The notes beneath the pieces were generated by a model. The model was not told the origin of the DNA. It ran no database searches and worked only from the letters and a program-made list of their open reading frames with translations. Made by a program: the position numbers and the translations under genes. DNA of 34,699 nt, taken from contig JADZCB010000444.1 of the NCBI GenBank assembly GCA_020851775.1, positions 1 to 34,699 of the forward strand, given 5' to 3'. How positions within the stretch are numbered: position 1 is the stretch's first letter; each line of letters starts with the position of its first letter. Positions 7,541 through 15,977 of this stretch are shown here, piece by piece. Origin of the DNA: Gammaproteobacteria bacterium (lineage in GTDB: Bacteria; Pseudomonadota; Gammaproteobacteria; Ga0077536).

Positions 7541-8806
7541 TTAGCCCAATTGCGCGGACCGCCGGTCGACCACGACACGGCCTTTCTTGATCACCTTGGC
7601 CACACTGTTAGTGGCGAAGCGAAACACCGCCTGCTCGAATGACGGGACGTCGAGGATCACGATATCGGCCTGCTTGCCGGGCTCAAGCGAGCCGATGCGG
7701 TGGTCAAGACCGAGCGCTGCGGCCGCGTGGATGGTGGCTCCGCGCAGTGACTCTTCTGGCGTCATGCGGTTGATCCGGCAGCCCAGCGCGGCAGCCACCT
7801 GCATCGACTCGAGCCAGCACACCGGGCACTGGTCCGTCCCTAACGCAAGAGTGACGCCGCTGTCGCGCACCGCTTGCATGCTGGTTGGCGACGCATGATT
7901 GACAATGAAGTCGAAGCCGGGGAAAGTGACGGCCACCGTGCCCGCGTCGGCAAGCGCGCGGAAGTCGGCAGCGCTTGTGTGGTTCACATGGTCGCATGAG
8001 ACTGCGCCCATCTCGGCTGCCAGTCGCGTGCCGCCGATATTGTTTTTGGCATCGACGTGGAGTTTCAGCTTCAGTCCCAGATCGCTGGCGCCACGCAGCA
8101 CGCGCTCCGTATCCTTCACATCGAAGACATACGGGTCACAGTAGACATCGCAGAATTCAGCGAGACCTTCACTACTTACTTGCGGCAAGCCCTCGTTTAT
8201 GACTTCGTCGAGAAAACGCTCCTTCGTGGCGCCAGGCGGCAGCACATGCGCGCCGAGGTACGACGAGACGATCTCTACGGGCAGCAGTTCAGCAAGGCGT
8301 CGTGCAGCACGTAAGGACCGAATGTCGCTGGCAGGGTCGAGTCCATAGCCGCTCTTGGTTTCCAGCGTCGTCGTGCCCGCTTCTAACATGCGGCGCAGGC
8401 GCGGCAAAGATGCACTCACGAGTTCGTCCACCGAGAGCCCGCGGTTCGCCGCTATGGACGCCGGCACGTCGAACGGGATTCCCTCCGCGCGCAGGCCGGT
8501 GTCGTCCAGGCCTCGCATGCGTGCGAAGTATTCGCGGCTGCGGTTACCGGCGAAGATCAGGTGCGTGTGACAGTCCACGTAGCCTGGGATCACGGCCCCG
8601 CCGCTCGCGTCGAGTGGGTCGACGCGACGGTCCCCCAGCGCGGACATGACTTCGGCTTGAGTACCGACCGCAAGGATGGTCTCCCCGTCGATCGCAATCA
8701 AGCCGTTCTCGATCAACCCGACACCGTGAGTCCCTCCGCAGGTCACCACTTGCGCAGCCCCGGTGATCAGCGTCACCGGGGCGAGTGCATTTGCAGCGGA
8801 GTTCAT
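7541..8806 (-). CDS. Imidazolonepropionase-like amidohydrolase
   Basis: A 421-residue metal-dependent amidohydrolase closest to HutI, which opens 4-imidazolone-5-propanoate to formiminoglutamate. The metal site is intact: HTH in VDCHTHLIFAGNR, the His in LKLHVDAKNNIGG, the His in SCDHVNHTS and the Asp in LALGTDQCPV. TTLETKSGYGLD and SYLGAHVLPP are HutI hallmarks. Differences from true HutI are clear: the usual HAEQ or HADE after the metal His reads HVDA, and the post-Asp loop NPGTS reads QCPVC. No hutH, hutU or hutG is nearby. Hydrolysis of a different cyclic amide or imidazolone-like ring is therefore plausible. It is the last gene of the importer operon, with an ATGA overlap to the gene before it. 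Confidence 0.8.
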   Translation of the reverse strand: MNSAANALAPVTLITGAAQVVTCGGTHGVGLIENGLIAIDGETILAVGTQAEVMSALGDRRVDPLDASGGAVIPGYVDCHTHLIFAGNRSREYFARMRGLDDTGLRAEGIPFDVPASIAANRGLSVDELVSASLPRLRRMLEAGTTTLETKSGYGLDPASDIRSLRAARRLAELLPVEIVSSYLGAHVLPPGATKERFLDEVINEGLPQVSSEGLAEFCDVYCDPYVFDVKDTERVLRGASDLGLKLKLHVDAKNNIGGTRLAAEMGAVSCDHVNHTSAADFRALADAGTVAVTFPGFDFIVNHASPTSMQAVRDSGVTLALGTDQCPVCWLESMQVAAALGCRINRMTPEESLRGATIHAAAALGLDHRIGSLEPGKQADIVILDVPSFEQAVFRFATNSVAKVIKKGRVVVDRRSAQLG

Positions 8807-9420
8807 TCAGACACCTCTGGGTTCGTTGCCCCACTCCCGTGGTGCGACGGCAGGTCCGCCAGGCTCGAGCCACGTGACAACATATCTTCGACGACGCCGT
8901 CTTCAATGTCGATCATCAGCGCATCGTTGAATCGATTGAAGAATCCGCACAGAGCGGTGCGCAGCGTCAACTCCACGATCTGTTCCTCGCTGAAATGCTT
9001 TCGAAGGGCGGTGAAGACCTGGTCGCGGATACGCTGCGGATTGGTAGTCACCTGCACGGCGTAATCACGCACAAGCAGGTCGACCTCGTCGAATCCCGGT
9101 ACATCGGACTCGAGGATCCGCGCCACCGCAGCAGGCGAGAAGCCGTGATCTACCAAGCGTGGCGTGTGGTGACTCACGCAGTAGCTGCACTCGTTGACCT
9201 TGGAGACAACGACCAGCGCAATCTCCAGGTAACGTCTGGGCAGAATCTTCTCGTCGTACAGATCCAACAGCAAGCCCATGATGTGCTTGAGCGCTGGTGG
9301 TCGATGTGCGAACACCATCACCTGGTTCATGAATGGACCGTAGTCCTGCACGAACCGCTCGTAGATCGGTCGAACATCGACCGGTACTTCATCCACCTGA
9401 ACGTCTCTGACCCGTGCCAT
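8803..9420 (-). CDS. AhpD/carboxymuconolactone decarboxylase-family protein
   Basis: A 205-residue all-helical protein of the AhpD-like fold. It carries the redox signature E-C-S-Y-C-V-S-H-H at residues 77-85, meaning a Cys-x-x-Cys followed by His three residues on, as in alkylhydroperoxidase AhpD, rather than the Cys-free active site of true carboxymuconolactone decarboxylases. Such proteins can act as peroxidases or disulfide relays; in catabolic clusters their role is often unassigned. GAAGGGAG precedes the ATG at 9420. It overlaps the amidohydrolase gene (ATGA) and follows the binding-protein gene by 35 bases, so it belongs to the importer operon. Whether it protects against peroxide or acts on a pathway intermediate cannot be told. 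Confidence 0.8.
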   Translation of the reverse strand: MARVRDVQVDEVPVDVRPIYERFVQDYGPFMNQVMVFAHRPPALKHIMGLLLDLYDEKILPRRYLEIALVVVSKVNECSYCVSHHTPRLVDHGFSPAAVARILESDVPGFDEVDLLVRDYAVQVTTNPQRIRDQVFTALRKHFSEEQIVELTLRTALCGFFNRFNDALMIDIEDGVVEDMLSRGSSLADLPSHHGSGATNPEVSE

Positions 9421-9455
9421 CTTGCTCCCTTCGGGGTCGTCCGCGCCGTGGTCGC

Positions 9456-10673
9456 TCAGCCCTTGCGTGTTGTGAGTACCACGTCCTTGCCGCCTTTGAT
9501 CTCGTAGAGTTGCACGTCGCGATCAACCGTCTGGCGATGGCTATCGAATTCCACAGGCGAACCGGCACCCGAGTAGTTGATTTCCTCGCCGGCGCGTATC
9601 GCCTTCAAGCCATCAAGCACGTTGTATACGGTCTTCTTGCCAGGCCCGGTCGAGACATCGACGATGGCCTTCTTGACCTTGTCGACATCGATGCTGCCTG
9701 CCTTCTGGATCGCCAACGCGAGCACGGAGATCTGATCGCGACAGAGGGTTCCATACGGATGTTGAATCTGGCCGTTGTCCTCGAGCCCCGCCTCGCGCAG
9801 GTACTGCTTATACGCAGGACTGTCCAATGGCGGGATCGGATAGCCGTGCAGGATTCCTTCCGCTGCGTCACCGACAGCGGCTTTGAAGGGAGCACTGGCG
9901 GCGAAAGTGACAGTGATGACACGGCCCTTGTACCCGGAACGATATATGTCCTTGTAGATCGCGGTGAAGTCGGTGACATACCCCGGAATGAAGACTGCGT
10001 CAGGATTTCCCTCTAGCAGATGCGAGACCTCGGATTTATACGAGGCTTGGTTGGCGTTGTAGTAGAACGGCTTTTCGAGCAGTCGGCCGGCGCCGACTGC
10101 GTCGACGAACCCGTCGAGTATGGATTTTGTGAAGTCGTTGTTTAGCGCCATTAGCTTGAAGCGCTTGTAGCCACGCTCGAGCGCAAGTTGCCCCAGAGCT
10201 CGGCCCCATACTGGATTCAGAATTTGAAAGTTGAACACAAGGCCCTTGGTGTCACGGAGCGGAATGTCGCTCGACGACGAGACACACATCTGGATCACGT
10301 TCGCGCTCTGGCACTTGGGCATGATTCCCAGGGTCACTGACGACGCCCAAGTGCCGAGAATCGCTATAACCTGATTCACGTTGATCAGTTTGTCGGCGGC
10401 GCGTGTCGCAGTCTCGGGATTGGTTTCGCCATCTTCCTGTGTCAGCTTGATCTGGCGATTCAGCACGCCACCCGCGGCGTTGATCTGGTCGACCGTGCGT
10501 TTGATGGCCGCGGCCATGTTCCCACCATAGGGCGCACCTCCACCGGTATTCGGTGTCAGAGATCCGATGTTTATCGGGTCACTCGCGTACGCGAAGCGTG
10601 GGACGAAGGCCGTGCCAAGCATGGCCGCAGTTGATCCGGTAACCACGCGACGGCGGGAAATCAGGGTTTGCAT
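9456..10673 (-). CDS. ABC importer substrate-binding protein, Liv/HAAT type
   Basis: A 405-residue periplasmic binding protein of the branched-chain amino acid (LivJ/LivK, type I fold) group. The N-terminus has a twin-arginine-like stretch SRRRVVTGS followed by a hydrophobic run ending near AYA-SD, so export, possibly by Tat, is expected. The mature part opens with INIGSLTPNTGGGAPYGGNM and INAAGGVLNRQIKLTQEDGE, typical of the family. AGGAGA precedes the ATG at 10673. It lies 45 bases after livM in the same operon. Family members bind leucine-type amino acids, amides, urea or aromatic acids. The amidohydrolase and aminotransferase nearby suggest a nitrogen compound. Confidence 0.9.
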   Translation of the reverse strand: MQTLISRRRVVTGSTAAMLGTAFVPRFAYASDPINIGSLTPNTGGGAPYGGNMAAAIKRTVDQINAAGGVLNRQIKLTQEDGETNPETATRAADKLINVNQVIAILGTWASSVTLGIMPKCQSANVIQMCVSSSSDIPLRDTKGLVFNFQILNPVWGRALGQLALERGYKRFKLMALNNDFTKSILDGFVDAVGAGRLLEKPFYYNANQASYKSEVSHLLEGNPDAVFIPGYVTDFTAIYKDIYRSGYKGRVITVTFAASAPFKAAVGDAAEGILHGYPIPPLDSPAYKQYLREAGLEDNGQIQHPYGTLCRDQISVLALAIQKAGSIDVDKVKKAIVDVSTGPGKKTVYNVLDGLKAIRAGEEINYSGAGSPVEFDSHRQTVDRDVQLYEIKGGKDVVLTTRKG

Positions 10674-10718
10674 GATCTAGTCTCCTTCTGTAAGTGAGGA
10701 CGGGTAGGTGTGGCTTTG

Positions 10719-11630
10719 TCAAGAAGTCTTCTCGAACTCGGACATGAACTTGGGTTCAGGAATCAACCCACGCGGCCTAAAGCGCAGCACGGCCATCAGG
10801 ATGATTCCGATCAGGATGATGCGAATCGACGAGAGCTGCTGCGAGGTCACGATCGAGGTAAAGTCTCCGAGGAAACGCGAACCTTCGAGAATGAATATCA
10901 CGATGCCCGCACCCAGCAACAGCCCCTTGTTGTTGCCGTAACCGCCGACGATCACCGACATCCAGATAAAGATGGCAATCATCGGCATGAAGGTGTCGGG
11001 GCTGATGTTCTGGATGTAGTGAGCGAACAGCGCTCCAGCGACCCCCATGAAGACCGAGCCCAGGACGAATGCCTGAACGCGAAAGCGCAGCACGTTCTTG
11101 CCGAGTACGCCGGCCACCACGTCGTCTTCGCGGATCGCTCGGAGTGTGCGACCGTACGGGCCAGACCGAATCCGTTCGCAGATGGCATAGATCACCAGCA
11201 CGACCAGCGCCACGACGCCGAGATAGACAAGCGAGTAAACCGCGTTGCTTAGACCAAAGTCGAAGGGGCGCGCCGGAATTCTCAGCCCCCTGGGACCCTC
11301 GGTCAGCCAGTCTTCGTTGAGCGCGAAGAGCCGCACGATCTCGCCGAAGCCCAGGGTGACGATCGCGAAATAGTCTTCTCGCAGCCGCATAGTGAGAAGG
11401 CTGACGACGAGGCCTGCGACACCAGCGGCTACGCCGGCGAGTGCGATCGCGAGCTCTGGTGCGATTCCGATGCGGGTCGACAGAATCGCCCCACTGTATG
11501 CACCCAGTGCGTAGAAGCCGGCGACGCCGAAGTTCACCATCCCGGTCATGCCCCATTGCAGGTTGAGACCTTGCGCCAGAATCATGAAGAACCCGGCATA
11601 GGTGGCCATGGCGACGAAGTACGCAAGCAT
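10719..11630 (-). CDS. livM: Branched-chain amino acid-type ABC permease LivM
   Basis: A 303-residue inner-membrane permease of the LivM group. It has many hydrophobic segments and the conserved LNLQWGMTGMVNFGVAGFYA near the N-terminus. RIPARPF and an EAA-like cytoplasmic loop (YGRTLRAIREDDVVAGVLGKN, about residues 180-200) follow, then GVAGALFAHYIQNISPDTFM. Together with LivH it forms the translocation pore energised by LivG and LivF. The ATG at 11630 lies 10 bases after the livH stop. Its C-terminal tail is soluble and charged. Substrate specificity rests with the binding protein encoded next. Confidence 0.92.
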   Translation of the reverse strand: MLAYFVAMATYAGFFMILAQGLNLQWGMTGMVNFGVAGFYALGAYSGAILSTRIGIAPELAIALAGVAAGVAGLVVSLLTMRLREDYFAIVTLGFGEIVRLFALNEDWLTEGPRGLRIPARPFDFGLSNAVYSLVYLGVVALVVLVIYAICERIRSGPYGRTLRAIREDDVVAGVLGKNVLRFRVQAFVLGSVFMGVAGALFAHYIQNISPDTFMPMIAIFIWMSVIVGGYGNNKGLLLGAGIVIFILEGSRFLGDFTSIVTSQQLSSIRIILIGIILMAVLRFRPRGLIPEPKFMSEFEKTS

Positions 11631-11640
11631 CGGGCAACCC

Positions 11641-12504
11641 CTATTTCTTGATCTCGGGTTGGCCGAGTAGGCCGTACGGGCGCAGCAACAGCAAGATTGT
11701 GATCATCGCGAAGCCGACGCCGATCTTGTACGAGCTGGGCAGGATCAAAGTGGCGAACTCCTCGGCCAGCCCAACTAGAACCGCACCGAGCATCGCCCCG
11801 TACACTGAACCAATGCCGCCCAGAATGGCCGCCGCGATGATTGGAATGGTCAGGCCCCAACCGAGAAGCGGCTCTATCACTAGATCCAGCCCGGCTGAGA
11901 CACCGCTCAGCCCGAGTAGCGCTCCGCAGTAGAGCGTGACCATCACGCGAACCAGCACCGAGCGGATACCACGAACCTCGGCAAGTTGCGAGTTGTCGGC
12001 CATTGCGCGCATCGCCTTTCCGATGCGGGTGCGCGTCAGCAGAAAGTGAGTGACGATGACGACCAATAGCGACGCGCCCATCAGATAGAGTTGCGGACGC
12101 GTGATGTGCATCCCGCCAAAGACGAGTGGACGCTCAAGTGGCAGGTCGAAGCCCCTCACGTCGGCGCCGAAGACCAAGCGCACAGTGTGCTCAAGCACGA
12201 AAGTCAGTGCAATCGAAACCACGAGCAGCGTCACCGGTGAACTGGTGCGCATCGGCCGGAAGATGATCCGATCGCTGGCCCAGACGACGGCTGCACCCGC
12301 GAGCATGGCGGCAAGCGAGGCGGCCCAGAGCGGCAGGCCGAAAAGCACGTTGGCGGCGTACCCGGTGAAGACCCCGACCGTGATGTAGCCCCCGATCGCG
12401 AAGTTCGGGAAACGCAAGATGCCGAACAGCATCGAGAACGCGACCGCGGGAGGCGCGATCAAGGCGGCGGTGACGACGCCGTTGACAATCATCTGTCCCA
12501 TCAT
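11641..12504 (-). CDS. livH: Branched-chain amino acid-type ABC permease LivH
   Basis: A 287-residue permease of the LivH group with eight or so hydrophobic segments. It shows the N-terminal AFSMLFGILRFPNFAIGGYI motif, the loop RTRIGKAMRAMADNSQLAEV that contacts the ATPase, and GLSGVSAGLDLVIEPLLGWG. The C-terminal end PYGLLGQPEIKK is usual. The ATG at 12504 overlaps the livF stop (ATGA), so the two are probably translationally coupled. It pairs with LivM downstream. Confidence 0.92.
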   Translation of the reverse strand: MMGQMIVNGVVTAALIAPPAVAFSMLFGILRFPNFAIGGYITVGVFTGYAANVLFGLPLWAASLAAMLAGAAVVWASDRIIFRPMRTSSPVTLLVVSIALTFVLEHTVRLVFGADVRGFDLPLERPLVFGGMHITRPQLYLMGASLLVVIVTHFLLTRTRIGKAMRAMADNSQLAEVRGIRSVLVRVMVTLYCGALLGLSGVSAGLDLVIEPLLGWGLTIPIIAAAILGGIGSVYGAMLGAVLVGLAEEFATLILPSSYKIGVGFAMITILLLLRPYGLLGQPEIKK

Positions 12505-13217
12505 GCTCGCGTACCCAGGTAAAGCTCCGCCACTTCCCGGTTGCTCAAGATCTCGGACGCGGGCCCCGTCATCGCAACCTGCCCCGCAGACATGACGGTG
12601 CCGAAGTTCGATATTTGCAAGGCCCGCATCGCGTTCTGCTCGACCATCAGAATCGCGATACCGCGCTCCCGGACTTCCCGGATCGCCTCGAACATTTGCT
12701 CCGCCATTGCGGGAGAGAGGCCCGCCGACGGCTCGTCGAGGAGCAGCAACTTCGGCTCGACCATGAGGGCCATGCCGAAGGCAACCATCTGGCGCTGCCC
12801 CCCGGAGAGGTTGCCGGCTCTTACCGTTCTGAGCTTGCGTAGCGCCGGGAAAAGCTCCAGCACGCTCTCCAGGCGTGGCTTGAACTTGCGCGGCTCGATC
12901 CAGGCGCCCATCTCGAGGTTCTCGAGCACACTCAGCGAACGGAAGACGTTGTGCTCTTGAGGCACATAGGCGATGGCATGGCGCGAAACCTCACTGGGTG
13001 GCAGGCCGCCGACATCGCGACCATTGATTAGGATCTTCCCGACCCGACGTTGAACGACACCAGCCAAGGTCTTAATGAAGGTTGACTTGCCAGCTCCGTT
13101 CGGCCCAATGATCGTCATAATGCTGCCGGACTCGACCGCAACGCTGACATCGCTGACGATGTCACCGCGGCCGTAGCCCGAATACACGCCCTCGGCGCGG
13201 AAGAAGACGTTAGACAT
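12501..13217 (-). CDS. livF: Branched-chain amino acid-type ABC ATPase LivF
   Basis: A 238-residue ATP-binding subunit of the LivF group. Walker A is GPNGAGKST, the ABC signature is LSGGQRQM, Walker B is LLLLDEPSAG, and the switch region ends in MVEQNAMRALQ, the LivF-type variant. The ATG at 13217 lies eight bases inside the end of livG; an upstream start at 13274 would overlap livG far more and add residues the family lacks. The usual length of about 235 residues supports the shorter form. It works as a heterodimer with LivG on the cytoplasmic face. Confidence 0.93.
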   Translation of the reverse strand: MSNVFFRAEGVYSGYGRGDIVSDVSVAVESGSIMTIIGPNGAGKSTFIKTLAGVVQRRVGKILINGRDVGGLPPSEVSRHAIAYVPQEHNVFRSLSVLENLEMGAWIEPRKFKPRLESVLELFPALRKLRTVRAGNLSGGQRQMVAFGMALMVEPKLLLLDEPSAGLSPAMAEQMFEAIREVRERGIAILMVEQNAMRALQISNFGTVMSAGQVAMTGPASEILSNREVAELYLGTRA

Positions 13218-14016
13218 GCGCCGCAGCCCTCCCGAGATAGGCTTCGATGACTGCGGGGTCTCTACGGATCTCATCGAACGACGCTTCCATCAGGTGCCGA
13301 CCTTCAGTCATCACGATGACCGGGTCGCACAGACGTGCAATGAAGTCCATGTCGTGTTCGATGATCAGGAACGTCTTCCCATACTCGGCGTTGAGCCGAC
13401 GAATCATTTCGGTGAGCAGTCCCATCAAGGCTGGGTTCACGCCGGCGCCGGGTTCGTCGAGCAGGATCACGGGGCAATCTGTCATTAGCGCGCGACCAAG
13501 CTCAAGCAGTTTCTTCTGCCCGCCTGACAGATTTGCCGCGTACTCGTTGCGCAAGGCCGTGAGGCGTGAGAGCGCAAGGACCTCCACCGCGCGCCGGTAA
13601 AGACCTTCTTGCTCGGCCCTCACCTTCGCCGGGCCGAAAAACAACGGCAGTAGTCGCTCGCCGCACTGGTTCTGCGGGGCGAGCAGCAGGTTCTCCAGTA
13701 CCGTGAGCGGGCCGAACTCCCGCGCGAGTTGGAAGCTGCGTACCATGCCGCGCTGTGCGCGCTCATGGGTGGGCAGCGCCGTAATGTTGTCACCGAACAG
13801 TTCGACGCGACCGGAGTCCGGACGGATCACGCCGCTCAACAGATGGAACAAAGTGGACTTTCCCGCCCCGTTGGGTCCGATCAGACCCGTGATCGATCCT
13901 TCTCGCAACGTGAGGCTCATGCCCGAGACGGCGCGCACACCGCCGAACGACTTCTGCAGAGCTTGGCCGCTGAGAACGATGCGCGGCGGACTCTTGGCTG
14001 TGGCACTAGCGTGCAT
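13210..14016 (-). CDS. livG: Branched-chain amino acid-type ABC ATPase LivG
   Basis: A 268-residue ATP-binding subunit of the LivG group. It has Walker A GPNGAGKST, the Q-loop region RSFQLAREFGPLTVLENLLL, the signature LSGGQKKLLELGRALM, Walker B VILLDEPGAGVNP and the H-loop LIIEHDMDFIARLCD, plus a C-terminal extension DPAVIEAYLG. It is the first gene of the seven-gene minus-strand operon, so the promoter should lie in 14017-14350. An ATG at 14016 is used; no strong ribosome-binding site is obvious. Confidence 0.93.
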   Translation of the reverse strand: MHASATAKSPPRIVLSGQALQKSFGGVRAVSGMSLTLREGSITGLIGPNGAGKSTLFHLLSGVIRPDSGRVELFGDNITALPTHERAQRGMVRSFQLAREFGPLTVLENLLLAPQNQCGERLLPLFFGPAKVRAEQEGLYRRAVEVLALSRLTALRNEYAANLSGGQKKLLELGRALMTDCPVILLDEPGAGVNPALMGLLTEMIRRLNAEYGKTFLIIEHDMDFIARLCDPVIVMTEGRHLMEASFDEIRRDPAVIEAYLGRAAAHV

Positions 14017-14356
14017 GGGCAGTTCGGAAGGAACGCGAATTCAGGCCGCCGAAGTGTGTGGTCGTATCCATCGCAATCCTTCGCTGGCGTGCTCGCGGCA
14101 CCGCTACGCGACAAGCAATTCCTGAGTCAGTCTATGTTTCAACGTCTTCATTCGCAATTGAAGACACCTTCAAGCCGGTGCTGGCGGAGAACAGGAACAC
14201 TGTCGCTCGAATTGGCGCGCACCCGGATCCGCACGCAACTTCCGAATGTGGGGTTAACCCTGGGCTCGCAACCAACCGATGCCTGCCCCCAAATACGCGT
14301 CATGCTGGCGCATCTCCTTGATCGGGTTCAACTTAACCCGCCAGCGCCACCGCCCG
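14017..14356. promoter_or_regulatory. Upstream region of the livG operon with a dyad
   Basis: A gap of about 340 bases without a credible gene. It should carry the promoter for the leftward importer operon. The palindrome CTTCATTCGCAATTGAAG (14146-14163) has 5-base arms CTTCA/TGAAG and contains the 8-mer CAATTGAA that also occurs in the LysR intergenic region, making it a candidate LysR site. No -35/-10 pair is clear. An AACTTAACCC-like string at 14330-14339 recurs as ACTTAACCC at 14426-14434. Confidence 0.4.
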
Positions 14357-14389
14357 GCTGCACTACTCGATCGGGCCGAGTAGTGCAGC
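14357..14389. repeat. Perfect 13-bp-stem hairpin
   Basis: GCTGCACTACTCG (14357-14369) is followed by a 7-base loop and its exact reverse complement CGAGTAGTGCAGC (14377-14389). There is no adjacent T-tract, so a rho-independent terminator is doubtful. It sits between the catabolic unit on the left and the IS66 relic on the right, flanked by two ACTTAACCC strings, and could be an end structure of a mobile element. Confidence 0.75.
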
Positions 14390-14427
14390 TATGGGGGATA
14401 GTGTGGCGACCCCTTAAGCGAATCGAC

Positions 14428-14775
14428 TTAACCCCTCGGCGCGTCCAGCATCGCGTCGCGCAGCAGGTTGATCACCGGCTGCACCGCCTGGCCGATGCGC
14501 ACGACGCTGGCAGCCAGCGTGTTGCGCGAGGTGTCGCTGCCACCGAAGCGGCTGAGCAGCGCGGCTTACCGGTACAGCGGCAGCGCGTCCAGGTATTTCG
14601 ACGTGATGATCCAGGCCATCGCCGCCTCGGTGTACAGGCCCTTGGGGATCACCTGCGGCGGCCGCGCCCCCAGGCGCATCGCGCCGTCGCAGCACGGGCA
14701 CGCGTACTTGACGCGTTCGTGCCGGATCACGCGTCCGCCATGATGGTCGATCATGAGGCTTCGATGCGCCATCAT
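14428..14775 (-). pseudogene. IS66-family transposase (TnpC) fragment
   Basis: The minus strand encodes an internal piece of the large IS66 transposase: RVIRHERVKYACPCCDGAMR, then PPQVIPKGLYTEAAMAWIIT and SKYLDALPLYR. An in-frame TAA follows where the family has a Gln codon, and the same frame continues as AALLSRFGGSDTSRNTLAAS and VVRIGQAVQPVINLLRDAML before ending at 14428. Both ends of the gene, including the catalytic DDE residues, and its companions tnpA and tnpB are missing. It is a dead relic of an insertion. Its first codons touch the end of the CoA-transferase gene. Confidence 0.85.
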
Positions 14776-15977
14776 GCGATCACGCCGCGCGCGTGCAACG
14801 CGCGCAACTCCTCGGCTGTCACACCGATCTCCTGAAGCACCGAGTCGGTGTCCGCGCCGAGCATGGGTCCGCCGCCAGAAAAGTTGCCTGGTGTTGCGCT
14901 CAACTTGGGCACGACCCCAGGCACCGTCAAGGCGCTGCCGTCGGGCAGTTCGAGCCGCCGCAGCATGTCACGAGCGCGGTAGTGTGCGTCCTCGACGATG
15001 TCCCTTGTCGTGTACGGCTTGCCTGCCGGCACCCTTACATCGGCGAGTGCGCGCAACGCATCGTCGAGAGTCTGGCGTCGTGTCCATTCGCCGATCGCCT
15101 CGTCGATCTCGGCCATCCGTTTCACTCGGCCGGCGTTCGTCGCGACGCTCCGGTCGCCGCCGAGGTCGTCGCGCCCGATCAAGCGCATCAATCGCTTGAA
15201 GATGCTGTCGCCGTTACCCGCGATCAGCACGTAGCGGCCGTCTGCGCAGCGGTAGGCGTTGGTCGGCGCGACGCCGGGCAGCGCGCTGCCGGCGGGTTCG
15301 CGCTGCAGGCCGTAGCGATCGTACTCGGCGACCGCGCCTTCCATCATGTTGAAGACCGACTCGAACAGCGCGACGTCGATCATCTGTCCCTGGCCTCCGC
15401 GCGTCGCGCGATGGTACAGCGCGAGGAGCACGCCGATTACACCGTGCAGCGCCGACAGCGAATCGCCGATGCTGATCGCAGGCCGCACCGGCGGCTCGCC
15501 GGGCGTGCCGGTGATGTGCCGCAACCCTCCCATCGCCTCGGCGATGACACCGAAACCGGGCAGGTCGCGCAGCGGGCCGGTCTGCCCGTAGCCGGAGATG
15601 CGCAGCATGATCAAGCCGGGGTTGAGCGCTGCGAGTTGTTCGTATCCCAGGTTCCACCCTTCCATCGTGCAGGGACGGAAGTTCTCGATGACGATGTCGG
15701 CGCGGGCCGCCAGGCGGCGCACCAGGTTCTGCCCGTCGGCCTGGTGCAGGTCGACGGCAACCGACTTCTTGTCGCGCGACTGGACGTGCCACCAGACGGC
15801 CGTCTCTCCTTCCGGAGCGCGCCACCCGCGCAGCGGGTCGCCGCCGACGGGCGGCTCGATCTTGATCACCTCCGCACCGAAGTCGGCCAGCGTCTTGCCG
15901 GCGAACGGCCCTGCGATCAGGCTACCGAGTTCGACGACGCGGATTCCGTCGAGCGGACGTGTGGACACAACGCTCAT
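14772..15977 (-). CDS. CaiB/BaiF family (class III) CoA-transferase
   Basis: A 401-residue class III CoA-transferase. The N-terminal LDGIRVVELGSLIAGPFAGK, then LADFGAEVIKIEPP, the DKKSVAVDLHQADG segment, ADIVIENFRPCTMEGWNLGY and LRISGYGQTGPLRDLPGFGV are characteristic. The expected catalytic Asp follows the GQTGP motif as LRDLPGFG, although the usual order is R-x-x-Y/F-D, so the exact residue needs alignment. The ATG at 15977 overlaps the hydrolase stop (ATGA). It is the last gene of the nine-gene leftward operon. It may load CoA onto a carboxylate intermediate, or recycle CoA from the product. Its 3' end abuts the IS66 relic but the stop appears intact. Confidence 0.9.
   Translation of the reverse strand: MSVVSTRPLDGIRVVELGSLIAGPFAGKTLADFGAEVIKIEPPVGGDPLRGWRAPEGETAVWWHVQSRDKKSVAVDLHQADGQNLVRRLAARADIVIENFRPCTMEGWNLGYEQLAALNPGLIMLRISGYGQTGPLRDLPGFGVIAEAMGGLRHITGTPGEPPVRPAISIGDSLSALHGVIGVLLALYHRATRGGQGQMIDVALFESVFNMMEGAVAEYDRYGLQREPAGSALPGVAPTNAYRCADGRYVLIAGNGDSIFKRLMRLIGRDDLGGDRSVATNAGRVKRMAEIDEAIGEWTRRQTLDDALRALADVRVPAGKPYTTRDIVEDAHYRARDMLRRLELPDGSALTVPGVVPKLSATPGNFSGGGPMLGADTDSVLQEIGVTAEELRALHARGVIA

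Noticed and set aside
7541-8806. Standard histidine utilisation (hut) operon
   Set aside because: Only a HutI-like gene is present, with altered pocket residues; hutH, hutU, hutG and hutC are not in the window.
13729-14835. Long plus-strand open frame opposite livG and the IS66 relic
   Set aside because: Its sequence is rich in Arg, His and Gln with no family match, and it lies antisense to clear genes; it is a GC-rich shadow frame.
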